This document shows, in pieces, positions 37,601 to 49,790 of a stretch of DNA of 64,000 nucleotides; the stretch's first letter is position 1, and every line of letters begins with the position of its first letter. The translations under genes and the position numbers were made by a program. The notes under the pieces are model-generated. The model did not search any database and was not told where the DNA came from. It worked only from the letters and a program-made list of their open reading frames with translations. Location of the stretch: positions 8,772,221 to 8,836,220 of the forward strand of contig VXAI01000013.1 of NCBI GenBank assembly GCA_013399305.1. Direction: 5' to 3'. This stretch comes from Rostratula benghalensis (Eukaryota > Chordata > Aves > Charadriiformes > Rostratulidae).

Positions 37601-38109
37601 CTTTCATGGAATATCACTCCTTAGAGCTTGAAGTCCCTTTCTGTGATCTGCTGTGTATTCTGTTAAAAAGCAGGAAAAGGAATTGCACTGTTTCTGGAAT
37701 AAACTAAAATTTTATATGTAACTAAGACTTGGTTACTGGAAAAAACACCATGCAAAATATGCCCTATACTTGATCAGTAAAGTTATGAGCAGTAAATGAG
37801 CACCCTGCTGAGTGTCAGTGGACACCCTTTGCATCCCACTCTTGGAATTCATTTGCAGGAACAGCAACACAAGATTATTTGGAAAGACAATTCTGTTTAC
37901 AATACTATTTTTTTTCAGGACTCACTTTCCACAAGGATGATAACACCTTTTGTAGAGATTGAAAACAGAATCCATCTTATGAGTAAATCTGATATTTTCA
38001 TTCCTTTACATATCAACCAGAGCGCTTCAATCAAATATTGGAGCAGATGTATCTGTAGACCAAAGCTGAACAACCACAAAATATCAAATCATATGGCATG
38101 CATTATATA

Positions 38110-38112
<3 letters not shown>
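34681..38112. other. Unique non-coding sequence
   Basis: No gene recognised. Contains the 12-bp tandem repeat at 35537-35580. Open frames up to 125 codons show no motif. Confidence 0.5.
35537..35580 (+). repeat. 12-bp tandem repeat, ~3.7 copies
   Basis: Units AAACCTGCTTCT, AAACCTGCTTTC, AAACCTGCTTTC and a partial CAACCTGT. Because the period is a multiple of three, both strands stay open through it and give short repetitive peptides (KPAF on the plus strand), which is not evidence of coding. Confidence 0.92.

Positions 38113-38145
<33 letters not shown>
38113..38145 (+). repeat. poly-A run, 33 A
   Basis: The longest A run in the window, preceded by a short TATATATA stretch. No retroelement is recognisable upstream. 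Confidence 0.92.
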
Positions 38146-38147
<2 letters not shown>

Positions 38148-39369
38148 AAGAAAGGACTAGACATAAGGACTAAAAGCACATTCAAAAATGACAGGAAACA
38201 ATTTTCATCTTTATCACTCCTTTGCAGAGTCAGTGCCCTGATTACCTTAATATTTGTTATTGACATTGAGAGAGAAAAGTCATCCTGCCAAAGAGCTTCT
38301 GACAGCTCTGAGAAGTGTAGAGGCTACAACTAAAGCAATGGCCTTTTCCCCAGCATTCGCTATTTTGAACTGCAGAGTTGAATGCAGTCCAGGATGCTGG
38401 ATCTCTGCACAGAGAGCGTTTCACCCACACTCAACCTGGAAATCTCTGCTTTTTTTACCCCTAATACAAGGAATGTTCACAACATGTTGGCTGCTGCAAG
38501 TAAAATCCAGACATTTCAGATACTCTATAACAAACACGCGGGAAATTAAGACAGCTGCATGGAAAGCATAACTTGTATCAACTGCAAAGAAGGTTACAGA
38601 CAGCTGGGGACATCTCCCTCTTGTTTGCAGAAAGGTTTCTCAGGACAGAGTGTTCGGCGTGGAGGAACAGCATATCACACAGCGAGATGTTCACCACAAA
38701 CTTCAGAGTGATGAAATATGAAATACATATGCTCCTCGAGGAATCCACATATGAAACACAGACAGAAAACAACAGCACTGGTTGTCTTAATAACACACTT
38801 CCTATCTCAAAGACTGGCAAAGCAAAGAGAAACATTTCTATGAAAGAAGTGTTATGTCCATATGTGCCATCTGTCAACATCTGCTGGTGAATCCCAAAAG
38901 GTCAAGTGGCTGCAATTTGAACATTTTTGTGTTTCAACATACTGAAACACTTTCAAGAGTAAGTTAGGACCCCTCTTGTGTTGAGAGGATATGTCCAAAT
39001 AGATGCTTTCCCACTGTTTTTAAAAAAGTGAGCAAAATAAGAGAGAAAATCTACCTTGACAGTGGCCATGCCTTAATGATCTGATATACTTTAGCCTGTT
39101 TAGAACCACTAGGCCTTTCTCCTAATGTAAATACGTACAGATGATGTAATCACCAGTTGGCAGACACTGAGCTACAGCAACATACAGATACTGTCATTAT
39201 TGTAGCTCTGCAATTCCTTAGCAATCAAAGTGGATACACCAACACAGGAGCTATTAAAACAATTATGCCTCCCTCTGCCCCCGCCATAAGGTAGTTTCTG
39301 AGCAATTCACAGTCAGTTTAGAATTTGTCCTCTAACCACTACTGTCTGGTGGGGAAATACACTAATTTC
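38146..39369. other. Unique non-coding sequence
   Basis: Two head-to-tail open frames of 105 codons each lie on the plus strand (38254-38571 and 38573-38890), with an antisense open frame over the second. None shows a family motif. They are separated by a single base in different frames, so they do not join into one longer frame. Confidence 0.45.
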
Positions 39370-39387
39370 GGGGCGGGGGAGGGTGGG
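39370..39387 (+). other. Strong G-quadruplex motif (plus strand)
   Basis: GGGGCGGGGGAGGGTGGG contains four runs of at least three G separated by single-base loops (C, A, T). This is the class of motif expected to form a very stable parallel G-quadruplex. It sits in an otherwise AT-rich setting and directly next to an inverted MIR remnant. The motif is seen; folding in the cell is inference. Confidence 0.85.
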
Positions 39388-39495
39388 TTTATTAGAAATA
39401 GGACAGAAAGGAATTAAGTGACATGTCCAAGGCCACTTGAGCAATCTGAGGCATAATGGAAAACTGAACTCAAAGGTTTTGAACCCCAGGCTCCA
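39388..39495 (-). mobile_element. MIR-like SINE remnant, minus strand
   Basis: The plus-strand text 'attaagtgacatgtccaagg' followed by 'ccacttgagcaatctgaggc' and 'tgaactcaaaggttttgaacccc' is the reverse complement of the MIR core ('ggttcaaa...', then 'cttggacatgtcacttaat'). Only the central part survives, about 100 bp. The region upstream of the B box is eroded. Confidence 0.65.
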
Positions 39496-41424
39496 TAAGT
39501 TAATCAGAAAAGATATTTCCTGTTTAATATTCATATTTCCAGTGTACTTGGGGAAGTGATTACAAGGAACGAACAATTATGCAAGCATCAGGAATCACAG
39601 ACATCCATAGGAGTAAATGGGAAAACTTTTATGTCCAGAAGACACTGCTGTTGCTGTTACAGATAATGATACTGCAGCTGATCCTGACACTGCTGAGTGG
39701 GGCGTAATGTCAGTTCTGGATGAGAAGCTACACTGCAGCAAAAATTCTGATCATGAATCCCATGATACCATATCAGCATTTAACAGTCCTGACTTTCATG
39801 CCTAGGAGACAACTGACTAAAATGCCAAGCAAAGAATCGGTGAAATCATAGTCAACTCTATTTCATATGTTTTAAGAAAAAGGGCTAATTATTATTAACT
39901 ACTGATCAACTACAGAAAGACATGGGAAGGTGAATCTAATCTTTAGGGGAAGACTCATACCCTGCATTTACAAATACATGAACTTTACGTTTAAGCTAGA
40001 TTTTTGCTTTTGTTTAATAGCATTTGTATTTTGCAGGTTTAATCTGCTGTGGTTTTTGCTGTAGGACTAAAGGCATGAGTGAAAAATTGAGGTATAGTGT
40101 TGAGAAAACAGTTACTGTTTCCTTATCATTTGAATAGAGAAACGATCACAGCACGATTATATGCAAATTATCAGAGACTTGTTTATAAGTAATTAAGACC
40201 CTCACTCCTCTTGGTATGAGAATGAGGAGATGCCATGCAGCCCTCATCTCCCCTCGTAGCCACCTCTGCAGTAATAAAAGATATTTTCCTTTCGGTTTGA
40301 GCTTTTGATATGGCCAGTTGAATACTTTTTGGGTTTTTTTGTCAGGATCAGTTTTCTCAGTATCAGTTTCATGCTTGAAATATTTTTCTCTTGTTTCTAG
40401 ATTTTATTATTACTATTATTATTTAGTTCCAGAGTGCTAATGCAGAAGGACACTAGTCCAGTCCAGATGCATGACCTTGTACAAATGCACAGCAAAAGTC
40501 GTTTATGATTATTCACAGATAATTTATAATTAATAATGTGTGAACCACCCACATTTCAGACACTTTTGGCTGCCTATGGTATTTGTTCATTTTAATTTTT
40601 GTTCATTTTACTAATGCTTAATTTCAATGATTTTTTTCAATAATTTTAACAAAACCAACACCTTTAATTCTGAGTCACTAAACATCCTTATGAGCTCCAA
40701 AAGAGTTTCCAACAAAATTAAAGTTGACACTAAATTATATTTTTATCTCTCTAGGCCAAAAAAAAAAAAAAAAAAAGATACTAGAGCCATCTCAAATACA
40801 AGCCTTTACACTTGTTTTAGACACCTGAATGAAGCAAAAGAAGGCACAAGTCTAATTTTTTTAACAAATCCTTTGCAGTTCACCTTTAAACTAAAGGTCA
40901 TCAGGTGAGAATCGGTGTGTTTGAAAGCACTCAAACTGCTTAGGGAGTTCACTGCATCTGTATTATTCATACATATTTGCCGATTATAAATCACAATGGA
41001 CTGAAATATTTCTAGTCTTTCACATCAGCAGGCATCCAGAGAGCACTGTCTTTTATTTACTGACCATGTTAAAAATGGCACACTTTTTTCTTATTTTATA
41101 ATAATATGCTGTCTGACCAGTTCAGAGAGATCTCTAATAATGTCTCAGTCCAGCCATGGGTCTCATTATGTTGGTAGGAACTGTCATGCAACTGTGAATG
41201 TGCAATAAGTGTAGAGGTACAGTAAATGGCAGAAAAATATGAAAAGCATTCTACTTTCAGATGCTGCACAAAGCTATTTATTCCTACTACTAAAAATTGA
41301 GGAGTGAAAATGAGGATTTTACTTCATGGCCTTCTAAATTTAAACAAAGAGAGGATTTAAGGGTACATCTTACAGCAGAAAATGAGGGATGTAATACAGC
41401 ACAAAACGTGCACTTAGCTTTTCT
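39496..41424. other. Unique non-coding sequence
   Basis: No gene recognised. Contains an A19 run at 40758-40776 and an ATT-type triplet run near 40404-40422. Confidence 0.5.
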
Positions 41425-41610
41425 TATACTCTATCCATTTTTTAAGCACAGCAGCACATTGATTTCAATGGAATTTCTGTTTAAAAATCAATGCTATAGC
41501 ATGACCCAGGTATCAGTTTAGAGACTGTACATATTATTCATAAATGATGCGATTCTGGCCCAGATCTATCACCCTTACTGTGAGCATCTTCCTTTGACTG
41601 TGGCCTCGTG
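41425..41610. repeat. Fragment of an ancient palindromic repeat
   Basis: An imperfect hairpin is centred on 'cattgatttcaatgg' (about 41457-41471): the arm 'tttttaagcacagcagca' before it partly pairs with 'ttctgtttaaaaa' after it. About 80 bp further on, 'gattctggcccagatc' and 'cacccttactgtgagcatc' resemble the outer arms of the amniote hairpin repeats that carry TTGACTTCAATGG at their centre. The whole is badly eroded. The family is inferred from memory of such repeats and was not searched. Confidence 0.4.
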
Positions 41611-42439
41611 AAACAAGCGGTAACAACAGTACAATTGTATCTCTGGATTTCAATTTTAAAGAAACTGGAAGCTTTTCTCCTTAATTCCATTTTGTGTACT
41701 GGCTTACGTAAAATATGCTAGAAACAATACTTGGCTCTCAAAATAAATAGTTACACAACGTGACAGCACAAAAGTGCAACTTGCCTGAGTATTTCGATGC
41801 ACAGCAAAGAGAATTCATTATAGGATGTATCTTCCTAACCTTGGGTCTGGCCTTCCTATTTTGAAGCACAAAAATGTTGACTATGAAATGAAATGAGAGG
41901 TAAGTCACCCATTTGCTCTCTGTCTGTGCCACATCACTGCTGCTTCTGGCATGACATTTCTTAGAGGATGAGACAGAGAGAAGAAGAAAGGGAGTTGGTG
42001 AAGTGCCTTTCACTTCATTAACACACCTGTCAACAACATACAGACCTACTGCTGTCGGCAGTCTCTTCTGCTTGCAGTTCTATTGGGTTCACCACATAGG
42101 CACAAATTTCATCCCTATGGTGAAGTGCCGCAGTAAAATTGATGCTCGCACAAGGATCAGTGCTCTAAAAGGCTTGCACTTACTGCAATACTGTCTGCAT
42201 CCAAGCAGGCATTTTGTAAATTACCATTATCCGAGAACTAAACAAACCCCAGAGTGTTCAGATTAAAAGAATATGCAAGAATATTCTCTGCAAAAAGCGG
42301 GAAAGGGGCACAATCCCATTTCAATCACTACAAATTATTCCACTCAAAACCACAGTAGTTTGGGTACATCCACAAAAGCCAAAGCAAAGAAAGGGACAAA
42401 TTCACACCACTTCCAGAGAGCAGCTTCTTGAATTAATAG

Positions 42440-43090
42440 CCTAGTTGGTGGGAAATTCACCCAAGCTGTGCAAGACCTCTCCTCCGACTAAGGGATACAA
42501 TCCTGAGCTCTCACCTGCCAGGAAAGTGTACTGACCAGCATGCCCCATCAAAGCTCTTGGGGAAGCCAAGGGGTCTGGGCCAAACCATCCCCCAGGCATG
42601 GATCTGCTTTGTATTCACTGCGGCAGAAGTTGGAGCCCAGCAATCTGCTTCTGAAACCATCTCATCCACAAGGCTAGAAAGCCTTTCTTTCCTTGCTCTG
42701 CTCCATGAATATTTAGGGAGCCCAGGCAAACTGGAACAGCTTTCCCTAGAGAGGTGTTGGCTCCAGCATCTCCCTGAATCCAACAGAGAGTGGGTGTTGG
42801 ACTGGGGTCTTGTGCCACTCAGGAGAGCAGCCTAACCACCACACTATTAGGTGTTTGAGTGTGAAGCTCCTGAAATCCCTCCTGTGGGAGCAGTGGCACT
42901 TGCCATAGTGTATTTAAATATTAATTGAGCAAGAGAGTGTGAATGACTCTTTAAGCCTGACTAGCAGTTAAGGTGTTCTCCTGGGACATGGGAGCTGCGA
43001 TTTCAGATACCCTTAGGCAAAGCAAGGAATTGAACCCAAGACTCCCACGGCTGCATCTCTCTTTTTGCCCACTTCTGAATCCAGCCCGAA
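42440..43090. repeat. Ancient composite inverted repeat with tRNA-like motifs
   Basis: Several diverged copies of one motif occur in both orientations. On the plus strand at 42951-43011, 'ctagcagttaaggtgttctc' is followed by 'ctgggacatgggagctgcg'. Its inverted counterparts lie at 43020-43052 ('aggaattgaacccaagact' and 'cccac') and at 42800-42850 ('ggagagcagcctaaccacca', 'cactattagg'). A further worn copy may be present at 42437-42540 ('tagcctagttggtggga', then 'gctctcacctgccaggaaag'). The minus strand of 43020-43052 reads like a SINE B box (GGGTTCAATTCC). The layout suggests a palindromic foldback element of SINE or DNA-transposon origin. The segment is also GC-richer than its surroundings, which explains the longer open frames on both strands at 42511-42835. 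Confidence 0.5.
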
Positions 43091-46000
43091 TCCAGCCAGC
43101 ACCACTGAGATCCACAGGCAGTTAAATAACCCCAAACTACATTGCTCAGTGAATTTATTGTTCACCAAGAAACCTTTGCCCCACTTACAACCCACCCCAC
43201 CTTTGCTTGCCTGAAGAGTCAAAGGTGCTGACATATGGCATCCCACTGCTCCTATGTGCATGTACATCTCTTCTCTTTTGAAATATTAGCACTGTTTTTC
43301 CAGAGTTAGAAATGCAGTTTCCCTTTACTTTCATGAGGAGTCATCAGTGAACCACAGCAGGTCAAGGTGGTTTATTTGAAGAGTGGGAATTTTACATTGC
43401 CAGCCGATAATGCCATATGTATGGTATATGAGACTGCAAGGGTGGGACTTAAAGGTAAGGTAAAAGTTTGACAGAGCTGGGGAATGAATTGGGGAATGTT
43501 CCAAAGTCCCTTAATATCCTTTGAAGGGAAAGTCAATACGGGAATTTCTTTACGCTAGAAGCTATGTGGGCAGAAACTGTAAGCCCATTCATGTCTCTAA
43601 TTGTTCCACATCTGAAGGAGGCTGCTGCACATCTGTTATTCCACCACAAGAGTGGAATCTTTTATGAATTTGCCTGCACCTATCATGCTGAGGGAAGGTT
43701 TCACAGAGTAAAAAAAAAAGGATTTTCTTGCCAAACTGTGCATCCTTTTGGAAACTAACTAGGGCCAACACAGATGTGGTGAGCAGCACAAATCCCTCTT
43801 TGGAGCATAGATGGTTCCAGAAAAGCATCATTTTTCTACTGCTGGCAGGAAGCTGTAAGCTCATTTATATTATTTTCTGAGAAGCAAGAGAGGATACTAA
43901 CTCCAAATGCCTCAGTGTATTTGCTATTCTAATGCAATTAAGTGACTAGGAAAAAGAGTGATGCCACACACAGCCACATTAACTGCGAGAGCTTTACAGT
44001 AAAGCATGGTAAAAAATATCCAGTATGAAGGGGTTAAGGGAATTGGCAGAGACGTATGGTCTGGGGTATTCATCCAGCCGAAGGTAGCAGGGACCAGATA
44101 TTTTGATGGCTTATATGAAATGATGTATTCTCAAAAAAATGTCTAATAGTCCTTACCAGCACATTTTTTGGCTCACTTACTGCTCCCAAGGTGATTTGAA
44201 TGTAGTCAGAGAAAGTAAAATACTTTGCAGTATCTGAGGCAGTCTTCTGAAGTTAAGATTGAGACACTACAAGCTGACAGACTGGGGCAACCTGACATGT
44301 CCCTTCCTTTTCTCCGCTTGTTCTTTACATCAGGAGACCAATTTGTTTTTTAGGACTTTCTCTCCATCTGCCATTACCAAATTATTATACATATAACAGA
44401 TAAAGAGAGAAGATGCCAAACATTTCTGGTTAGATTTTTCTGGTTCCTTAGTCCTAATAACATGGATTAAAGCGTGCATTTCCATTATACGTAGAATTGT
44501 GCAAATAATAAATTGGGTCGGTGCCTTGACATCAAAAATAAAACAATTAATTTGGTCCCGCTCAAAGCAAAAAAATACCCCTGGGATATGCATGTGTGAG
44601 TATTTTAATTTCTCTTTAATTTACCCTGCACTGAGAAACATCTACCTTTCAGCTTTATGTTTATTATTCTATTATGAAGTTCTTTTAAAGGCAAAATATT
44701 ATCAACTTTTTGATCCATTATTTGAAACATGTGGTAGCACAATATTTGAAAATGGCTTAGATTTTGTCCCCTTTTTCAAGCTTAAACTATTTAGTGAAAG
44801 GAACATAAATCATGTGTGTTCAGTCCCCTGAAATTTCATTTTGCATGAAATAAGTTGTTAACCAATAAAATAAAAATTACGAACAACCAGTATCATTCCT
44901 ATTAGGAATTTTGTCTTCTTTTGTGTCACTTCTTCGTGGTAAGGTGATGCTGCTGTACAGTACTCATCCTCCCAAAATTAAACCCTAGAGTATTCATCCT
45001 TATTGCAGAGTCAATGGACAGATGTAGGATTGTGCAGCAAAGATGAACATGTGACCACAGTGTTGCATTCTGGAGTAGGTTCAGAAAAAAACCAAAGTTT
45101 ACAACTCATGCTGTACACGGAAAGTTGCATTAGAGATAAGAAACTGGGTTCATGTCTCACCACTGCAATATGATGTACTACCCACTCCCCTCCAAACCTG
45201 TCATTATGCCCAACATATATGTTGAAGAGGGCTGCCTGATTTTCAAGAGCTGAATGTTAGATCCTGTCCATGAATTAATTGTCAGGTCCATGCCATTTTT
45301 AACGCGTTGTTCAACAGGTATTAATCTGCTGATCACTCAGAAGGAAGCTGCCATTTCACATAGCAAATTATTAGCCTGTCACAGAAGCACATATTGGAAG
45401 GTCATCTCTTGACTTTGACTGAACAGCTCTCCTGACAGAAAGGGTTAACAAGCAAAAATTAGTATGGTTCAAAGTGATCTATCTGTAATAAATGAGCTAC
45501 ATCCTTCTCTTGTGAAAGATTTTGTAAGACAGCAATCATATACAAATATCACTGGTGCTTTTTTATTACTACAACAGTCTCTGTCATTAGAACAGTTTGC
45601 AGAAGTGAAAGGATTTTACTGATCATCATATTTGCACTATTGTGAATAGCTACATAAACAGGCCAAAAGTTAAAACAGTGGAAAGGGGTTCTATGAATAG
45701 AGAATGAGGGGAGAAAGAAAACAGGAAGAGTGATCAGGGCTGTTTAAGAGGCAAAAAAAAGAGTTCCAAAGAAAAATCTGCAGAAGTCTGTGTGTACACA
45801 TAGGCATAGCGTGTGCAGCAGTTCAAAAAGATCTGAGCCTTAAAAGACATATATTTGGGTAATACTATCTTCTTATTGTATCTGAACAGTAATTTCCATG
45901 TGCAACATGTAGAGAACATACACCAGTAACAAGAGAGTTTATATTTAACCCAGTTTTCAAGATACCTAATATTTTGTCAAGCATTTTACAGGTTTTAGCT

Positions 46001-47310
46001 TAGGGATAAATTTGAAGCTGGCTTTTCCCCGGTGAAGCCTGCAACAATAGAGAAATATATACTGAAGGGAAAAAGAAACTGGGATATTGAGCAAGCCTAA
46101 CAGAAATCTAACATTTCATTTTGTACTTAATAATTACTTTTTACAGATCCCTTTGACTGAGAAAGCTTTCATATCTCTAAGTTTTACTGCTTGTCTGTGA
46201 TGCTGAAAATCTCTATTTGTTTTGCTTGCTTCAGATTCTAAAATATACATATGGTCTGTTTCTGACATAAGACAGTAGTTTCAATTTGAAATAGCAACAG
46301 CTTATCTGCCAATTCTCCATGTAAGATTTAACGGCTAAAAACTATTTTAAGCCAACCTGTAAAACTCACTATTGTTACAGTGAGCAGGAAACAGCTAATT
46401 TGTCCATATATAAACAGAAACTTCATGTTTTGTTGTATAACTATGGCAACTTCTACAAATGACTCATTCAGGACTTTTGTTATGTTATTTTATGACTCAG
46501 ACTTATTAACGTTCACCCTATTACCTCTCCCAGCCTCCAATACAGTATCTCCCCTTTCTGAAACTACTCTTAACTACATTCTTTGGGCTGAATGTCCCTA
46601 TCCAGCTGCCCACTAAAAATCACCGACAAGTCTGTCTTGATCGGTGTGAGCACAACTTATAAACTCAGAGTTTTAGCTTTGTGCACCCAGAGCTCTAGGT
46701 TGTGTTCTATTACATTATGACAAGACCTATTTTATATTCAAAGTAATGAAATGACTACAGTATGTGACAAGGAGATAAGTACACCCACCTAGTTTGTTTC
46801 CAAGTGGATCGGTTCTTCAGCGTGTATTAAGCCCTTCCAGATTTATCCCCGGCGGCTGGCTCCTCGCCAGGGCTTGGATTCTGTTCTGGTGTGCAGTGTG
46901 CTGAGTATTCCCAGGTGCTGGTATATTTTTATGCCTTAGTCCTTATTTACAGCTTTTCTTAGGGTTGCTTTGAAGTGTGAACAACCCTGTTGCAGCACAC
47001 TACAAAGTTCTTTCCACATCCAGCGATCTTTGGTGTTGCCTTAAGTTAAGCTGTCTCTAAATGAGAAAATAGGAGGATGGGTACTAATAAATTTCAGAAG
47101 GAAAGAACCTATTTCTTGCATAAAATTAATAACTTCAGTGTACCAGAAGCTATGCGAGCAATCATAGCACAAGATTAAGAACTTAAAATCATGATTCACT
47201 CCATCCTCCTAAAACTCTTTGACAATGGCTACTAATATAGTACTTACTACTTCCACTTTATAGCTTCCCCTTTTTACCAGCCCTGCTGTTATAACACTTG
47301 ACATGCTTGG
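43091..47310. other. Unique non-coding sequence
   Basis: No gene recognised. A small 10-bp-stem hairpin with one bulge lies at 46621-46646 (CACCGACAAG paired with CTTGATCGGTG). A short GC-rich patch lies at about 46848-46875. Open frames up to 110 codons have no motifs. Confidence 0.5.
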
Positions 47311-47375
47311 CTGCCATGGTGTAATGAAGAGGGGTAAAACGATGAATGAAAGGTCCCTGGTGCAAATCCTATTCA
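47311..47375 (+). mobile_element. Possible tRNA-derived SINE head
   Basis: 'gctgccatggtgtaatgaag' resembles an A-box region (as in tRNA-Gln-like heads), and 'ccctggtgcaaatcctattc' about 40 bases later resembles a B box (GGTGCAAATCC). Spacing is right for a RNA polymerase III internal promoter. No tRNA cloverleaf is evident and no SINE body follows, so this is a remnant or chance. Confidence 0.3.
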
Positions 47376-47900
47376 AAATTTTTGGGTTTGGAACAGGCAG
47401 TACAAAAAGGCAATACCAGGAGTTTAAGAGTCATAAAGTAGTAGAGGCACTTGCCTCTTTAAGTTCCAGTTAACTTTCTAAAAGCCAAAGCAACAACAGC
47501 AAAAGCTCTAACAATGCCCTCAACTTTCTTTTGGAGAACAGACACCTAGAGAATAGTCAGGGAGTGAGAGTGGGGAAGGGGCCACATTATGCTGCTGGTT
47601 GAGCCAGCGTCACTCATATGTGACTCTTGGCAGCTGTCTGATGCAAGTAACTGCTCAGTGCCTGGTAAAACAACACGGTGTGGTAGCATGCTTCACACCG
47701 TGAGGCAAACGGCGCTCTGTGGAACAACAAGAAAAATCAGAATAAGGGTCTGGAAAAATCAATCCAACATTCTGGGGGTTTAGAGCGTTCACTTCTCAAA
47801 ATCAAATTCTACTTGCTGAGTTATTCTCACAGATTCTTTTCATATTAAAAAGTGAAGTTTCTCGCTGTAGATTATGTTTCTTCTTCAATGTTTTATTTGG

Positions 47901-47925
47901 GTTTTGTTTTGTTTTGTTTTGTTTT
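47901..47925 (+). repeat. (GTTTT)n microsatellite, 5 units
   Basis: Five perfect GTTTT units. Confidence 0.95.
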
Positions 47926-49245
47926 TTAAATGCATGTATTTGTAGCTTCAAAATCATTGGAAAATATATCTTACTGCGTACAAACTGTAGGACATTGGCC
48001 CCCGGATATTAAACATTTGGATGCCTTATTGCAATTTACAACTGTGTTTGTGGAGGTGTGATAACTTTGAGAAGGCAACTCTGGTTTATTGTCAAAGGAG
48101 AGACAGACAGAAGGGCCTAAGTCCAGGAACAGCGCTGCTTCTAGTTATGACCGTAGCTGAGCTGCACCCTTTGTCTCAGGTTTGCCAGTTGGGATATAAA
48201 GGAACTGAATAGGGCCCTTCTAAGGACAAATTAGGTGTCTGTAGAAGGTGATCTACATTATTATATTTTTGGGGAAGAAATGTGAGTAAACTGAACAAGC
48301 GAGATTCAAAGCCCGTTCAAGTTTCTGAAATGCCTCAATTAACTTTTGTGGTTTTCAGAGGAGACATTGTACGAATTTATTTAATTCTCTAATGGATAGT
48401 GATACTGCATAAGCCAAACAATACTTTTATCATCCTTAAAAAGTCTAAGACATGGAGACTAAACTGGAGGAGAAATAACAGAGAAGAATATGCTCTATTT
48501 TACCATCACATAGATGCATGTATAACAGATAAACATCCTCCTTTTCACGCTGGATCAAGAGCCAAGGGAGATACTGCATACTTGAAGCCATCAACCACTT
48601 AAAACTGCTATTGTCAAAGCAATTTTTTACAGCAGACTGATTTGTATGCAGACCGTTTTTAATAGCACAGAAAGAGTTTGGGACCATGTGTTAGAGTACA
48701 CAAGTGATTTCCAAAAGACATTTGAAATGTAAAAATTCTGGAGGCTGCCTCCTTCCTTTCTCCCCTTCCCTGCAACATGCATACACATGCACACACGCAC
48801 CATCAACTTCCACTGACATTTCTTCATTACTATGAAGAAGCTCGGGCTCTCTTGAGGGATTTTGCAAAGCACTGCTCCTCTTTTTAAGTAAGGCTACACA
48901 CTTACGTCTCTACAAATGATTTCCATAAGTTTATATTCCATCAAAACACATGATTTCAGATCTTAAGGTGTAGAAGTAGTGTTAACAAGGTCCTCCTATG
49001 AAGATTTTAAGCTCTTTTGAATGCCATTTCATTCTTTCTGGTGGCTTCTACTTGTCAAATTTGCACAGGGCATTGGGACATTCTTTGGCATCAGAAGGTG
49101 CAGCTGGAGAATAAAATGTTCTGAAATCCACACTGCTAAACTGAAATATTTGCTTGTTTGACCTAGGAAAAGGCCATACCCAGGGTGCAATGCTATCAAA
49201 TCATGAAATCTGCAGGAGATGTGAGCTTTCTGTAAGAAGACTAAT
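47926..49245. other. Unique non-coding sequence before the assembly gap
   Basis: No gene or repeat recognised. Confidence 0.5.
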
Positions 49246-49381
49246 NNNNNNNNNNNNNNNNNNNNNNNNNNNNNNNNNNNNNNNNNNNNNNNNNNNNNNN
49301 NNNNNNNNNNNNNNNNNNNNNNNNNNNNNNNNNNNNNNNNNNNNNNNNNNNNNNNNNNNNNNNNNNNNNNNNNNNNNNNNN
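49246..49381. other. Assembly gap (136 N)
   Basis: Unresolved bases. The right edge begins with (TAAAA)n-type simple sequence, so the gap may span a longer A-rich microsatellite. Any open frame running into the N's is meaningless. Confidence 0.98.
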
Positions 49382-49659
49382 TAAAATAAAATAAATATTG
49401 AAACCCTCTCCTATTATATCATCTCAAAGTCTATCAACTATTCTAGTGTTCCACTTGGTCACCACAGTATTTAGTGTAGACACAGTGATTTGTCTTTTAA
49501 AAACTAGCACATTAAGAAAGAACCACACTTGGAAGCAAAGATTTCAGTTTAGCAGTGTGGATTTCAGAAAAAAATCAACTTAGTTACTTTCAAGTAATAT
49601 CATTTTGGGAAGAAAAAATTAGAAATTAGTTAGTTTTCCCTTTATGTGGTGCCGTAAAA

Positions 49660-49790
49660 CAGCAAAATCTAGTGCGATGAATAGAAGAATGGAAATTGGG
49701 ACTTAAGAGTTTTATTTCTAGCTCTTAAAATGATGCACTGTTTGAACCTCAGCAAATCACTAAGGTCCCTGTCTCAGCCTGACTACATCA
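49660..49790 (+). mobile_element. MIR-like SINE remnant, plus strand
   Basis: The order of blocks matches a MIR head and core: 'attgggacttaagagtttta', 'tttctagctctta' (worn B-box region), 'cactgtttgaacctcagcaa', 'atcactaaggtccctgtctc', 'agcctgactacatcagg'. In intact MIRs these correspond to the '...tgtgaccttgggcaagtcac...' and '...ctctgtgcctcag...' portions. The 3' half is not recognisable. Confidence 0.55.

Noticed and set aside
37796..38173. 125-codon plus-strand frame
   Set aside because: Its end is a poly-Lys stretch from a 33-A run. No motif elsewhere.
38254..38890. Two consecutive 105-codon frames that might be one gene with a frameshift
   Set aside because: No family similarity in either frame, an antisense frame is also open over the second, and there is no splice or codon evidence for joining them.
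42511..42835. Overlapping open frames of 90 and 92 codons on both strands
   Set aside because: They lie in a GC-richer ancient inverted repeat. Frames open on both strands and no protein motif is visible.
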